The notes under the pieces are model-generated. The model saw only the letters and a list, made by a program, of their open reading frames with translations, did not search any database and was not told where the DNA came from. Positions 1-8,240 of a stretch of DNA of 36,276 nt are shown in pieces. The position numbers and the translations under genes are program-made. Each line of letters begins with the position of its first letter. Positions within the stretch are counted from its first letter, which is position 1. Origin of the DNA: Bacteroidota bacterium (GTDB lineage: Bacteria > Bacteroidota > Bacteroidia > 2-12-FULL-35-15); contig CANJYB010000036.1 in the NCBI GenBank assembly GCA_947479085.1, positions 1-36,276 of the forward strand, read 5' to 3'.

Positions 1-42
1 TTTTAAATACTGAAATAAGTTGAGTATTGTTTTTTTTGCCAT
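1..42 (-). CDS. N-terminal fragment of a putative transposase (runs off the window)
   Basis: Fourteen codons from an ATG at 42-40 read MAKKTILNLFQYLK and continue past base 1. The same codons occur at the other end of the window. The position about 105 bases inside the repeated boundary is where an insertion-sequence transposase would begin. The transposase call rests on context only, since no catalytic motif is visible. Confidence 0.4.
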   Translation of the reverse strand, partial: MAKKTILNLFQYLK

Positions 43-147
43 TTTTTATTTGTAAAATTCGGGCTTGTTTCCTCTTGAATTACCCAACTTCATTGTATCT
101 TATTAAAACTATAATGTTAATTTCGTCTCCTTAACTTAATGACATTG
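1..147 (-). mobile_element. End of a putative insertion sequence (left copy)
   Basis: These 147 bases are the exact reverse complement of 36129-36275. Similarity stops abruptly at 147/148 on this side and 36128/36129 on the other. On the minus strand, about 105 bases of leader separate the boundary (147) from an ATG at 42-40 that opens an ORF running off the window. A shared end with an ORF start just inside it, abutting two interrupted genes, fits two copies of one insertion sequence that bound the sequenced segment. The element family cannot be named from 14 codons. A composite transposon, or an assembly that stopped at a repeated element, would look the same from inside this window. Confidence 0.7.
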
Positions 148-458
148 CCCCCGCGTCTTCAACTCCATTAATATTTGCAAAGTCAGCAGGAGGAATTTAT
201 GCACCCGGAAACGAAGAGTTGACTGCAATAAAAGTCAAATATAATGAGGTTACCTTAGATAAATTGAAAGAAGGGTATACCATTTATACGGAAGGTGCGT
301 GTATTGGTTGTCATGTTCCGCAGAGCATTTATGAAAGAGATGAAACACAATGGAAAAATATAATGGATGATATGGCATTAAGAGCAAATATTACCGATTC
401 GCAAAAAGATGCAGTTTATAAATATGTACTTGCAATAAAAGCAAAACAACCTAAATAA
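148..458 (+). pseudogene. C-terminal fragment of a c-type cytochrome domain protein, start lost at the element boundary
   Basis: The reading frame is open from 135 to the TAA at 456-458, but its first codons lie in the inserted element, so only 148 onward is native. It contains one haem-binding motif, CIGCH (300-314), followed by an amphipathic tail with the pattern QWKNIMDDMA and ITDSQKDAVYKYV. That resembles the small Bacteroidota cytochromes whose CxxCH is followed by a W-x-x-I/L-x-x-M helix. Such proteins normally start with a signal peptide, since haem is attached in the periplasm. No signal peptide remains here, and the only near-start (TTG at 219) lies inside the domain. It is therefore probably a remnant of an interrupted gene. 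The identity of the electron-transfer partner cannot be inferred. Confidence 0.6.
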
Positions 459-528
459 ATTATTCTACAATCATGCACGTCAAGTATTGCGGGTGTAAAA
501 TTTAGTACGCTGATTAATATGCTTTGAA

Positions 529-588
529 TTATGATAAAAAATGATTCGTAACTTGAAGATGGGAGTTATGATAAAAATGGATGTTACG
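529..588. repeat. Imperfect direct repeat in the intergenic region upstream of the TonB-domain gene
   Basis: TTATGATAAAAAATGATTCG (from 529) and TTATGATAAAAATGGATGTT (from 566) are similar copies about 37 bases apart. They lie in an otherwise featureless AT-rich gap (459-667). No terminator or clear promoter was seen there. Confidence 0.4.
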
Positions 589-667
589 TTTAATGAGATA
601 CAAATTAAGTGCAATAGTGTAAATGTGGCATTGCTTAACAGAATAATTAATAAAATAAAAGAATAAA

Positions 668-1468
668 ATGAAAAACAACATTGTAACCTTAATTTTATGT
701 GTCCTGTTGAATATTAGCTTTTCGCAAAATTCAGGATTTGACTATAAAGGAAGACGCACAGCGGCTGCTAAAAAAGAACACCTGAAAGAAGTAAATGTAA
801 TCAGTGATATTACTCCAGATTTATGGTCCAGAATGGTATTGCCCTATAAAGAAAGGATTGAACTGGATAACCGAAGGAAAAATGAATATGCTCTTGGTTA
901 CTATCTTTGTCCGGAAGGTGGTTATGAACAGTTTATTAATTACCTGTCTGTAGAAATATCGGCAATACATAATGGTAAAACAACAACTGCCATGAGTACA
1001 AGTAATAAACTGACTACGGTGCAAAAGAGTATTTTGTTTAATGCTGATATGGATACAGACATTAATGTAAAGATTAAGTTTAAAATGAAAAACAGGAAAA
1101 ATGATTCACCCTATGAAAGTAATGAAGTAGAAGGAGAATGCACTATTACTGTTGTTCCTGAAATTGAAGCCGTTTACCCGGGAGGGTTTAAGGAACTGAC
1201 GACTTATTTAAAGGAGAATGTAATTAATAAGATTGCTGATTCGGGTAATTTGCCTGAAATTCAAAATACAATTCTAAAGTTTATTGTAAATGAAGAAGGC
1301 CAGGTTATTGATGCTAAAATAGTGAGGTCGTATTATGATACCAAAACGGATAAAATAATAATAGATGCCGCTTATAAAATGCCAAAATGGAAACCTGCAG
1401 AAAACTCAAAAGGGGAGAAGGTGACGCAAGAGATAAGTATACCCTTTGGGAATGAAGGAGGGTGTTAA
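668..1468 (+). CDS. Exported protein with TonB C-terminal-like domain
   Basis: This is a 266-residue protein with a signal peptide (MKNNIVTLILCVLLNISFSQ) and no lipobox cysteine. The middle is not recognisable. From about residue 168 the pattern YPGGFKELTTYLKENV, then LKFIVNEEGQVIDAKIVRS and MPKWKPAENSKGEKV, matches the TonB C-terminal fold. In that fold a PGG-x-x-x-L segment precedes a G-x-V-x-D-x-x-V strand and an MP-x-W-x-P motif. Bacteroidota encode many such proteins that are not classical energy transducers. This one lacks the N-terminal transmembrane anchor plus proline-rich span of canonical TonB, so a periplasmic or envelope role is likelier than powering receptors. It stands alone between an AT-rich gap and guaA. 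Function beyond the domain call is unknown. Confidence 0.7.
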   Translation: MKNNIVTLILCVLLNISFSQNSGFDYKGRRTAAAKKEHLKEVNVISDITPDLWSRMVLPYKERIELDNRRKNEYALGYYLCPEGGYEQFINYLSVEISAIHNGKTTTAMSTSNKLTTVQKSILFNADMDTDINVKIKFKMKNRKNDSPYESNEVEGECTITVVPEIEAVYPGGFKELTTYLKENVINKIADSGNLPEIQNTILKFIVNEEGQVIDAKIVRSYYDTKTDKIIIDAAYKMPKWKPAENSKGEKVTQEISIPFGNEGGC

Positions 1469-1613
1469 GTATTAACAGGAGTAATCGGTGACCGGAAGGA
1501 AAGGGAATTAAAAGTAATAGTTAGCATCTAAAATAAGTAACTATTTTTATGATTATTAACATTTTGAATTGATAAACTCCTCAAACTTTTCAAAACGGTT
1601 AAAATCATTTTTC

Positions 1614-1621
1614 TATCTTTG
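1614..1621 (+). promoter_or_regulatory. Bacteroidota -7 element of guaA (TATCTTTG)
   Basis: TATCTTTG matches the TAnnTTTG consensus of the Bacteroidota primary sigma factor. It ends only five bases before the ATG at 1627. Transcription starting about 5-7 bases downstream of the element would give an mRNA with almost no 5' leader. No convincing -33 TTTG was found at the usual distance. Confidence 0.55.
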
Positions 1622-1626
1622 CGGCC

Positions 1627-3156
1627 ATGCAGGAAACCATTTTAATCCTTGATTTTGGGTCGCAATACACCCAACTGATAGCCCGAAGAGTCAGAGAACT
1701 CAATGTGTATTGCGAAATTCACCCCTACAATAAAATTCCTGAGATAACCGGCTTTATAAAAGGTGTAATTCTTTCCGGTAGTCCATTTTCGGTGCGCGAT
1801 GCTAATTCCCCAAATCCTGATTTGTCAGCTTTTAAAGGGAAATTGCCATTACTTGGGGTTTGCTATGGAGCTCAGTTGATGGCACAAAAGTTTGGAGGGG
1901 AAGTATTGCCTTCTCAACATAGGGAATATGGGAGGGCCGACCTTTCATTTGTAAACAAAGAAAACCTTCTTTTTAATGGAATAAGTGATAATTCGCAGGT
2001 TTGGATGAGCCATGCCGATACCATTACAAGGATTCCAGATAATTATGAAATTATCTCTTCTACAAGAGATGTAAAGTTTGCCGGTTACCAGGTAAAAGGC
2101 GAACAAAGCTATGGAATACAGTTTCACCCAGAAGTTTACCATACAACTGAAGGTAGTATTTTATTAAAAAACTTTGTGGTAACCATTTGTGGTTGTGCTC
2201 AAAGCTGGACTCCTGATTCGTTTGTGGAAACTACAATGGAAGAACTGAAACAAAAAATAGGGAATGATAAAGTAGTGTTGGGGTTGAGTGGTGGAGTGGA
2301 TTCATCAGTGGCGGCAGTATTACTGCACAAAGCCATTGGTAAAAACCTGTATTGCATATTTGTTGACAATGGTTTGCTTCGCAAAAATGAATTTGAACAG
2401 GTGTTGGATTCCTATATGCACATGGGATTGAATGTAAAAGGAGTTAATGCCAAAGACCTTTTTTATTCGGCCTTAGCCGGAGTTACTGACCCTGAAAAAA
2501 AGCGCAAAGCAATAGGAAAAGTATTTATTGACGTTTTTGATACCGAATCGAAACACATAGAAGATGTAAAGTGGCTGGCGCAGGGAACAATATACCCTGA
2601 TGTGATTGAATCCATATCGGTTAAAGGACCATCAGCCACTATTAAGTCGCATCATAATGTAGGCGGATTGCCTGATTTTATGAAACTTAAAATAGTGGAA
2701 CCTCTGAATACCTTATTTAAAGATGAAGTACGTAGGGTAGGCAGAACGCTTAAAATAGATGATGCTATATTAAACCGTCACCCTTTCCCTGGTCCAGGCC
2801 TTGCCATCAGGATACTTGGAGACATAACAGCAGAAAAGGTACGTATATTGCAGGAAGTGGATGCCATTTTTATTAATAGCCTGAAATCAGAGAACTTATA
2901 TAAAGATGTTTGGCAGGCAGGAGCTATTTTTCTTCCGGTACAATCGGTGGGGGTAATGGGAGATGAACGTACTTATGAAAACGCAGTGGCATTAAGGGCT
3001 GTAACCAGTACTGATGGTATGACTGCTGACTGGTGCCATTTGCCTTACGATTTCCTTGGCCGTGTGTCAAATGAAATAATAAATAAAGTAAAAGGAATTA
3101 ACAGGGTGGTGTATGATATTAGCTCTAAACCGCCTGCCACTATTGAGTGGGAATAA
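1627..3156 (+). CDS. guaA: GMP synthase (glutamine-hydrolysing)
   Basis: The 509-residue enzyme amidates XMP to GMP using glutamine and ATP, the last step of guanine nucleotide synthesis in the cytoplasm. The N-terminal class I glutamine amidotransferase has the nucleophile elbow GVCYGAQ (Cys79) and the FHPEV motif (His167, Glu169). The ATP-pyrophosphatase domain has the PP-loop SGGVDSS (221-227). The C-terminal dimerisation part carries [11 protein letters not shown] and ends in KPPATIEWE, as is standard for the family. Length is typical (about 510-525). The start at 1627 is supported by the amidotransferase opening directly at [17 protein letters not shown] and by the -7 element just upstream. 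The gene has its own promoter and appears complete. Confidence 0.97.
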   Translation: MQETILILDFGSQYTQLIARRVRELNVYCEIHPYNKIPEITGFIKGVILSGSPFSVRDANSPNPDLSAFKGKLPLLGVCYGAQLMAQKFGGEVLPSQHREYGRADLSFVNKENLLFNGISDNSQVWMSHADTITRIPDNYEIISSTRDVKFAGYQVKGEQSYGIQFHPEVYHTTEGSILLKNFVVTICGCAQSWTPDSFVETTMEELKQKIGNDKVVLGLSGGVDSSVAAVLLHKAIGKNLYCIFVDNGLLRKNEFEQVLDSYMHMGLNVKGVNAKDLFYSALAGVTDPEKKRKAIGKVFIDVFDTESKHIEDVKWLAQGTIYPDVIESISVKGPSATIKSHHNVGGLPDFMKLKIVEPLNTLFKDEVRRVGRTLKIDDAILNRHPFPGPGLAIRILGDITAEKVRILQEVDAIFINSLKSENLYKDVWQAGAIFLPVQSVGVMGDERTYENAVALRAVTSTDGMTADWCHLPYDFLGRVSNEIINKVKGINRVVYDISSKPPATIEWE

Positions 3157-3160
3157 AAAG

Positions 3161-3279
3161 AGTATTAAGTAAAAAGTATTAAGTACAAAGTAATAAGAAG
3201 AATGATTTCAAATAAAAGTAAAATTAATAATTTATTCAGGCATCATACTTTGTACTTTGTACTTTGTACTTTGTACTTT
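3161..3279. repeat. Heptanucleotide repeat (TACTTTG)n with inverted partner upstream
   Basis: TACTTTG is repeated in tandem five times (3246-3279, the last copy imperfect) inside the signal-peptide coding region of the following gene. Just upstream, 3161-3192 holds 14-base repeats AGTATTAAGTAAAA and AGTATTAAGTACAA, ending in AAGTACAAAGTA (3181-3192). That end is the reverse complement of two adjacent heptamers. The two arms flank the start codon at 3202 and could pair in DNA or mRNA. Confidence 0.8.
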
Positions 3280-5040
3280 CTGCTAAGTACCAATGTTTCC
3301 TTCGCACAGAAAAAAGGAAAAGAGAAGGAAATTGATAACGGGAAAAGCAAAAAGACCATTGTGGAAGAGGGTAAAAAATACTATTTGCATAAGGTAGATA
3401 AAAAACAAACCTTATTTGCAATTGCCAAAATTTACAACCTTTCCGTCAACGATATTGTTCTTGAAAACCCGGATGCAATTGACGGTATTAAACCCGGAAT
3501 GGTTTTGAAAGTTCCTTTTGAAAAACCAAAACCGAAAGAAACAGTAAAAAAAACAACAGAAGACAAAACGAAACCCAAAGAAACTACCTCCAAGCCATCT
3601 GATGTATTGGCTGCTGATACATCACAATTTATACTTGATACGGTTGAAAAGGGTCAGACACTTTATTCGTTTTCGAAACAATACGGTATTTCAATTGAGA
3701 AAATAAAAACATTGAATCCTGAAGCGGTTGATGGTTTAAGGATAGGGCAGGTACTCCGCTTTCCTTCTGATAATAAAAAGCCTTTGGTTCAGACAAAAGA
3801 AAAACCAAGAGAAAAGGAAAAACCGGCAACTGCTAAAACAGAAAAGGCTGTTGTTATTAATGAACCAGCGAATAAGACAGAATCCAAACCAATTGAAGCA
3901 GTTAAAGATACTGTTAAAGTCCCTGCCTATCCATCTATATTGAAAAGTGAATACAATATCGCTTTCTTTCTTCCTTTTCATGCGGATGAAGCCACAGCAA
4001 TAGACCTTGACAAATTATTAAAAGGGGACGAAGAACTTCCGAACAAAACAAGCCTTGCATTATCCTTTTATGAAGGAGCTTTAATTGCTATTGATTCTCT
4101 GGAAAAGCAAAAGCTGAATGCTAAAATATTTGTTTATGATATTGACGATAAAGACTCAATGAATATTGAAAAGATATTAAAGAAACCAGAACTTACCAAA
4201 ATGGATTTAATGATAGGTCCGCTGTATGGTTCCAGTTTTGTTCCTTTTTCGAAATTTGCAAAAGAGCATAATATTGCCATCGTTTCTCCGTTTATTCAGG
4301 TAAACAAAATATTATTCTCCAATCCTTATGTTTGTAAGGTGTTACCTTCAACTACTTTATTGGTAGAGCAAATGGCGCACTTTGTGGTGGATACGTTCAG
4401 CAAACAGAACATTATCCTGGTGGATAATGCCAATACCAGGGAGTCTTCTTTTTTTAATGCTTTCAAAAGTACGGCCAATAAAAGGTTGTTGGAAAAGGGA
4501 CTTACAACCTCTGATTCTGTAAAACAGGCGAGAGGATTAGGCTCAGTGGAAGCTATGTTGGTTGAAAATAAAACCAATGTAGTGGTATTACCTTCCAACA
4601 GCCAGTCCTATGTTACCGAATTTGTAAGAGGACTGAGAAGTAAGCACGAGAAATTCAAAATAGTATTATTCGGTCTTCAAAACTGGTCGAATTTTGACAA
4701 CCTCGATTTTGAATACCTAAACGATTTATCGCTCCATATTGCATCACCTAATTTTGTGGATTATGAAAACGCAGCTACTCAAAACGTAATAAAAACCTAT
4801 CGAAATAAATACAAAACAGAACCCGATATGTATGCTTACCAGGGGTTTGACATCAGCTATTACTTTATTTCGGAATTATTAAAACAAGGGACAGGTTTTC
4901 TGAAAACCATTTCCACTGATGCTTTTAAAGGAGTGGAAACAAATTACAAATTTATCCAACATCCAGCAGACAGTGGATTTGAAAACAATTTTGTTCATAT
5001 ATTAAAGTACCAGGATTATAAATTAGTGAAAGCTAATTAA
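3202..5040 (+). CDS. Secreted LysM protein with periplasmic-binding-protein-like domain
   Basis: The 612-residue protein has an N-terminal signal peptide ending near NVSFAQ (residue 36). Two LysM modules follow at about 60-106 (HKVDKKQTLFAIAKIYNLS, then VLENPDAIDGIKPGMVLKVP) and 143-188 (DTVEKGQTLYSFSKQYGIS). LysM binds the glycan strands of peptidoglycan. Lys/Thr/Glu/Pro-rich linkers lead to a domain from about residue 250 (YNIAFFLPFHADEA) to the end. Its strand-helix pattern resembles type 1 periplasmic binding proteins (leucine-binding/ABC receptor fold). A cell-wall-anchored sensor or scaffold is plausible, but no ligand can be inferred. The hydrophobic core of the signal peptide is encoded by a 7-base repeat. 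The stop is four bases before hemF, so the two are probably cotranscribed. Confidence 0.8.
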   Translation: MISNKSKINNLFRHHTLYFVLCTLYFLLSTNVSFAQKKGKEKEIDNGKSKKTIVEEGKKYYLHKVDKKQTLFAIAKIYNLSVNDIVLENPDAIDGIKPGMVLKVPFEKPKPKETVKKTTEDKTKPKETTSKPSDVLAADTSQFILDTVEKGQTLYSFSKQYGISIEKIKTLNPEAVDGLRIGQVLRFPSDNKKPLVQTKEKPREKEKPATAKTEKAVVINEPANKTESKPIEAVKDTVKVPAYPSILKSEYNIAFFLPFHADEATAIDLDKLLKGDEELPNKTSLALSFYEGALIAIDSLEKQKLNAKIFVYDIDDKDSMNIEKILKKPELTKMDLMIGPLYGSSFVPFSKFAKEHNIAIVSPFIQVNKILFSNPYVCKVLPSTTLLVEQMAHFVVDTFSKQNIILVDNANTRESSFFNAFKSTANKRLLEKGLTTSDSVKQARGLGSVEAMLVENKTNVVVLPSNSQSYVTEFVRGLRSKHEKFKIVLFGLQNWSNFDNLDFEYLNDLSLHIASPNFVDYENAATQNVIKTYRNKYKTEPDMYAYQGFDISYYFISELLKQGTGFLKTISTDAFKGVETNYKFIQHPADSGFENNFVHILKYQDYKLVKAN

Positions 5041-5044
5041 GAAA

Positions 5045-5950
5045 ATGCTCACCAAGGAAATTATTACCGATTGGTTTTTATTGCTGCAAGATACTATTTG
5101 TGCCAGTCTTGAAAAGGAAGATGGTAAGGGTAAGTTTGTGGAAGATAAATGGACCCGCCCGGAAGGTGGTGGAGGACGAACCCGAATTATTCAGAATGGT
5201 AATGTGATTGAAAAGGGAGGTGTATTGTTTTCTGCGGTGTATGGTGATGTTCCTGCCTTTTTGAAGAAAGATGATTCCACAGAGAATCTCCCTGCTTCAC
5301 AGTTTTATGCAACCGGAATTTCTATTGTTATTCATCCTGAAAATCCATTTGTTCCTATAATTCACATGAACGTTCGATATTTTGAAATGGATAACGGTGT
5401 GTTTTGGTTTGGAGGAGGAATTGATTTGACACCTCATTATGTTGTTGAAGAAGATGCACGTTTTTTTCATTCTGCACTTAAAACCTCCTGTGATAAGCAC
5501 GATATGAATTACTATGCACATTTCAAGAAATGGGCTGACGATTACTTTTTTATTCCTCATCGTAACGAAACCCGTGGAATTGGTGGTATTTTCTTTGATA
5601 AATTAATGGAAACAAAAGAAACCAGCAGGGAACAATTGTTTGCATTTGTGCAGGAAATTGGAAATACCTTTCCTCCCACATACACCAGGTTAATGAATAA
5701 AAACAAAGAAAAACGCAATACCAAAGAAAACAAACATTGGCAGTTGCTTCGCAGAGGCCGGTATGTAGAGTTTAATCTTGTTTATGACAAAGGAACTAAA
5801 TTCGGGCTGGAAACAAACGGGAGAACAGAATCGATATTAATGAGTTTGCCGGAAACAGCCTCCTGGGCTTATAATTTTATTCCTGAAGTTAATTCCGAGG
5901 AAGAAAAAACGCTTTCCTTTCTCAAAAAAGGAATCGATTGGGTTCAATAA
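5045..5950 (+). CDS. hemF: Oxygen-dependent coproporphyrinogen III oxidase
   Basis: The 301-residue cytoplasmic enzyme decarboxylates two propionates of coproporphyrinogen III to vinyl groups using O2, giving protoporphyrinogen IX for haem. Family hallmarks are visible: RPEGGGGRTRI (about 38-48), the HMNVRYFE segment, WFGGGIDLTPHYV, the GIGGIFFD motif, and the C-terminal RRGRYVEFNLVYDKGTKFGL followed by RTESILMSLP. Length matches bacterial HemF (about 300). The ATG at 5045 lies four bases after the LysM gene stop, suggesting one transcript. Its presence implies aerobic or microaerobic haem synthesis. Confidence 0.97.
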   Translation: MLTKEIITDWFLLLQDTICASLEKEDGKGKFVEDKWTRPEGGGGRTRIIQNGNVIEKGGVLFSAVYGDVPAFLKKDDSTENLPASQFYATGISIVIHPENPFVPIIHMNVRYFEMDNGVFWFGGGIDLTPHYVVEEDARFFHSALKTSCDKHDMNYYAHFKKWADDYFFIPHRNETRGIGGIFFDKLMETKETSREQLFAFVQEIGNTFPPTYTRLMNKNKEKRNTKENKHWQLLRRGRYVEFNLVYDKGTKFGLETNGRTESILMSLPETASWAYNFIPEVNSEEEKTLSFLKKGIDWVQ

Positions 5951-6039
5951 AATCTACTTTTCTTTAATTATTTTTGAATTATTTTCATTTTTACACAATA
6001 AAATACAAAGTTCTGCGTTTACTAAAGGAATATTTTCAC

Positions 6040-6047
6040 TTACTTTG
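6040..6047 (+). promoter_or_regulatory. Possible -7 element upstream of porQ (TTACTTTG)
   Basis: TTACTTTG is one mismatch from TAnnTTTG and sits 12 bases before the ATG at 6060. A start of transcription here would exclude the upstream TTG at 6045 as the translation start. No -33 element was seen. Confidence 0.35.
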
Positions 6048-6059
6048 TACTTAATAAAC

Positions 6060-7133
6060 ATGAAAAAAACACAATTCCTTTTATTTTTAATGCTTTTGAG
6101 CATTACCGCTTTTAGCCAGGTTGGCGGAAATAATACCTACAAGTTTTTAAATTTACCAATTTCGGCCAGGGTTACTGCTCTTGGAGGGAATCTTATTTCT
6201 ACCAAAGACAATGATTTGAATGTGGCACTTAACAACCCTTCATTGCTTACCGATTCGATGGATAATAATGTGGCATTAAGTTTCATTAATTATTTCGGAG
6301 GCATAAAATACGGGTATGCCGCTTATGCCAAAAATTTCAAAAAGCTTGGGAATTTCAGTGCAGGTGTTAATTACCTGAGTTATGGAAAAACTGTGCGTGC
6401 CGATGAAATAGGCAATACAGATGGTACCTGGAGCGCCAGTGAAATGAGTTTCAACCTTGCTTATGCTCATACCCTATTGGATTCTAATCTAACTGTTGGC
6501 GCTACCTTAAAAACTATTTATTCGCAAATGGATACTTATTTTTCATGGGGAAGCGCATTGGATATAGGAGCTACTTATTTCCGTCCCAAAAAGAATTTTG
6601 CTGTTGCTTTTGTAATAAAAAATGCAGGGAGACAATGGAGAAATTATGATTCAGGGAACAAGGAAAAACTTCCTTTTGAAATGCAGATAGGCTTTTCGAA
6701 AAAACCAAAACATGTTCCTATTCGTTTATCTTTTACCTATGAAAACCTAGAGAAATGGGATTTGACTTATGAAGACCCAGCAAATCCTACTCAAACCGTT
6801 GACCCTTTGACCGGTGAGGCGATAAAGCAAAACAAATATAAAATTTTTGGTGATAAATTAATGCGCCACATGGTGATTGGAGGAGAAGTGATTATCACAA
6901 AGAACTTATTTCTTCGTTTAGGATACAACTATCAACGCAGGAAAGAATTAAAAATACCTGAAAAAAGAGGAATGGCTGGTTTTTCATTTGGCTTCGGATT
7001 TCGTGTTTACAAGTTTCATTTCAGTTATGGAAGAGCAGTTTATCATCTGGCTGGAGCCACCAACAATTTTTCAATCAGTTTTGATATAAATGGTTTTTAT
7101 TCTAAAAAACCAGCTACTTCAATAACCTTATAA
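6060..7133 (+). CDS. porQ: Type IX secretion system protein PorQ
   Basis: This is an outer-membrane beta-barrel protein of the type IX secretion system, which exports and attaches cargo at the cell surface. The ATG at 6060 gives a clean signal peptide (MKKTQFLLFLMLLSITAFSQ). An in-frame TTG 15 bases upstream was rejected because it lies in the probable promoter. The mature start NNTYKFLNLPISARVTALGG is the characteristic PorQ opening. NPSLLTDSM, alternating aromatic/glycine strands and a terminal strand ending in FDINGFY follow. Length of 357 residues suits the family. cmk follows after seven bases, and porQ-cmk adjacency is recurrent in Bacteroidota. Its presence is consistent with the many T9SS-type cargo genes elsewhere in the window. 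Confidence 0.9.
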   Translation: MKKTQFLLFLMLLSITAFSQVGGNNTYKFLNLPISARVTALGGNLISTKDNDLNVALNNPSLLTDSMDNNVALSFINYFGGIKYGYAAYAKNFKKLGNFSAGVNYLSYGKTVRADEIGNTDGTWSASEMSFNLAYAHTLLDSNLTVGATLKTIYSQMDTYFSWGSALDIGATYFRPKKNFAVAFVIKNAGRQWRNYDSGNKEKLPFEMQIGFSKKPKHVPIRLSFTYENLEKWDLTYEDPANPTQTVDPLTGEAIKQNKYKIFGDKLMRHMVIGGEVIITKNLFLRLGYNYQRRKELKIPEKRGMAGFSFGFGFRVYKFHFSYGRAVYHLAGATNNFSISFDINGFYSKKPATSITL

Positions 7134-7140
7134 ATAGTTT

Positions 7141-7836
7141 ATGTCTAAAATAGTAATAGCAATAGACGGGTACTCATCATGCGGAAAAAGTACAGTTGCC
7201 AAGGCATTGGCATCACACCTAGGTTATGCTTATGCTGATTCCGGAGCTATGTACAGATGTATCACATTGTATGCTATTCGAAAAGGGGTGATAAAAGATC
7301 ATAGTTTTATAGAAGATGAAATAATTAAACTATTACCCGAAATCAATCTTCGTTTTGAATTTAACCCGCAAACAAAATCATCTGATACCTATTTAAATGA
7401 AGAGAATGTGGAGAAAGAGATAAGACAAATGATAGTTTCCGAAAATGTAAGTAAAGTATCTGCCATACATGATGTTCGTGTAAAAATGATTGCCATACAA
7501 CGAGAACTTGGAAAAGATAAAGGAATAGTAGTGGATGGCAGAGATATAGGTACCAACGTGTTTCCAAATGCAGAGCTGAAATTATTTATGACGGCAGATC
7601 CTAATATAAGGGCCAAACGCAGGTATAATGAGTTAAAAGCGAAAGGACAAAATGTTTCTTTAGGTGATATCAGAACCAATCTTGATCAGCGCGATTACGA
7701 GGATACCCACCGAAAGGAAAACCCGCTGGTTCAGGCAAAGGATGCTATAGTGCTTGATAATTCAGAATTAACCCGTGAGCAACAGCTGCAATTCATTTTA
7801 AATATCATACAAGAATTAACGCTTTCTACAACCTGA
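7141..7836 (+). CDS. cmk: (d)CMP kinase
   Basis: The 231-residue cytoplasmic nucleoside-monophosphate kinase phosphorylates CMP and dCMP with ATP. It opens with a P-loop, GYSSCGKST (residues 10-18), followed by YADSGAMYR, the nucleotide-binding segment typical of Cmk. VDGRDIGTNVFPNAELK (about 137-153) and the lid region FMTADPNIRAKRRY are also diagnostic. The C-terminal part contains QRDYEDTHRKENPL, matching the conserved R-D-x-x-D-x-x-R motif. Length is standard (about 220-230). It lies seven bases after porQ and is almost certainly in the same operon. Confidence 0.95.
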   Translation: MSKIVIAIDGYSSCGKSTVAKALASHLGYAYADSGAMYRCITLYAIRKGVIKDHSFIEDEIIKLLPEINLRFEFNPQTKSSDTYLNEENVEKEIRQMIVSENVSKVSAIHDVRVKMIAIQRELGKDKGIVVDGRDIGTNVFPNAELKLFMTADPNIRAKRRYNELKAKGQNVSLGDIRTNLDQRDYEDTHRKENPLVQAKDAIVLDNSELTREQQLQFILNIIQELTLSTT

Positions 7837-8240
7837 ATTCTCCTGTTTTTTTTTATCCCTTAAGTGCCCCCCTCTAGGAAATTAGTGCTAATAAACAATA
7901 AATGGTTTATTAGTAATATTTTTTAAGATTTATTTACTGAATAAATTAACCACAAACCTTCTCGAAGGTTTGTGAAACGTTCTCAAACGTTAAGGAAGCA
8001 TTCAAATAGGTTCAGGAAGGATTTTATAACATTCAGGGAGCTTTTTAGTAATTTATTAAAATATGTTCATGCGAAGTTTCTTCAGTTCCACGAAGAGAGT
8101 GCAAAGCCAAACAGGGTTTTCCTTTATTTTGAAAAAAAACATGTTAATTACCGCTGGTTTAATAAAAACTTATTATTACCTTAGCAAGGTTTTTAAACAG
8201 CAATAGAATCAATTTAATGATATAGGTTGCATAGATATAA
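7837..8240. other. 404-base non-coding interval before the repeat-protein cluster
   Basis: The interval is AT-rich and separates cmk from the first adhesin-like gene. It contains one perfect hairpin (7951-7974), followed by AAACGTT repeated twice (7976-7982 and about 7985-7991). The open frame here that starts at a GTG (7972) begins inside the hairpin and has no recognisable product. No clear TAnnTTTG promoter was found upstream of 8241. Confidence 0.5.
7951..7974. repeat. Perfect 10-bp inverted repeat with 4-base loop
   Basis: CACAAACCTT and AAGGTTTGTG flank a CTCG loop. There is no T-tract on either side in the direction of a flanking gene, so it is not a standard intrinsic terminator. It could be a REP-like dispersed palindrome or a regulatory RNA structure. 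Confidence 0.7.

Noticed and set aside
6045-6059. TTG start for PorQ, adding five residues
   Set aside because: It falls in the probable promoter element and spoils the signal peptide. The ATG at 6060 gives a normal one.
7972-8184. Possible 70-residue gene starting at GTG
   Set aside because: It starts inside a hairpin, has no recognisable domain, no promoter and no start context. The composition is that of AT-rich spacer.
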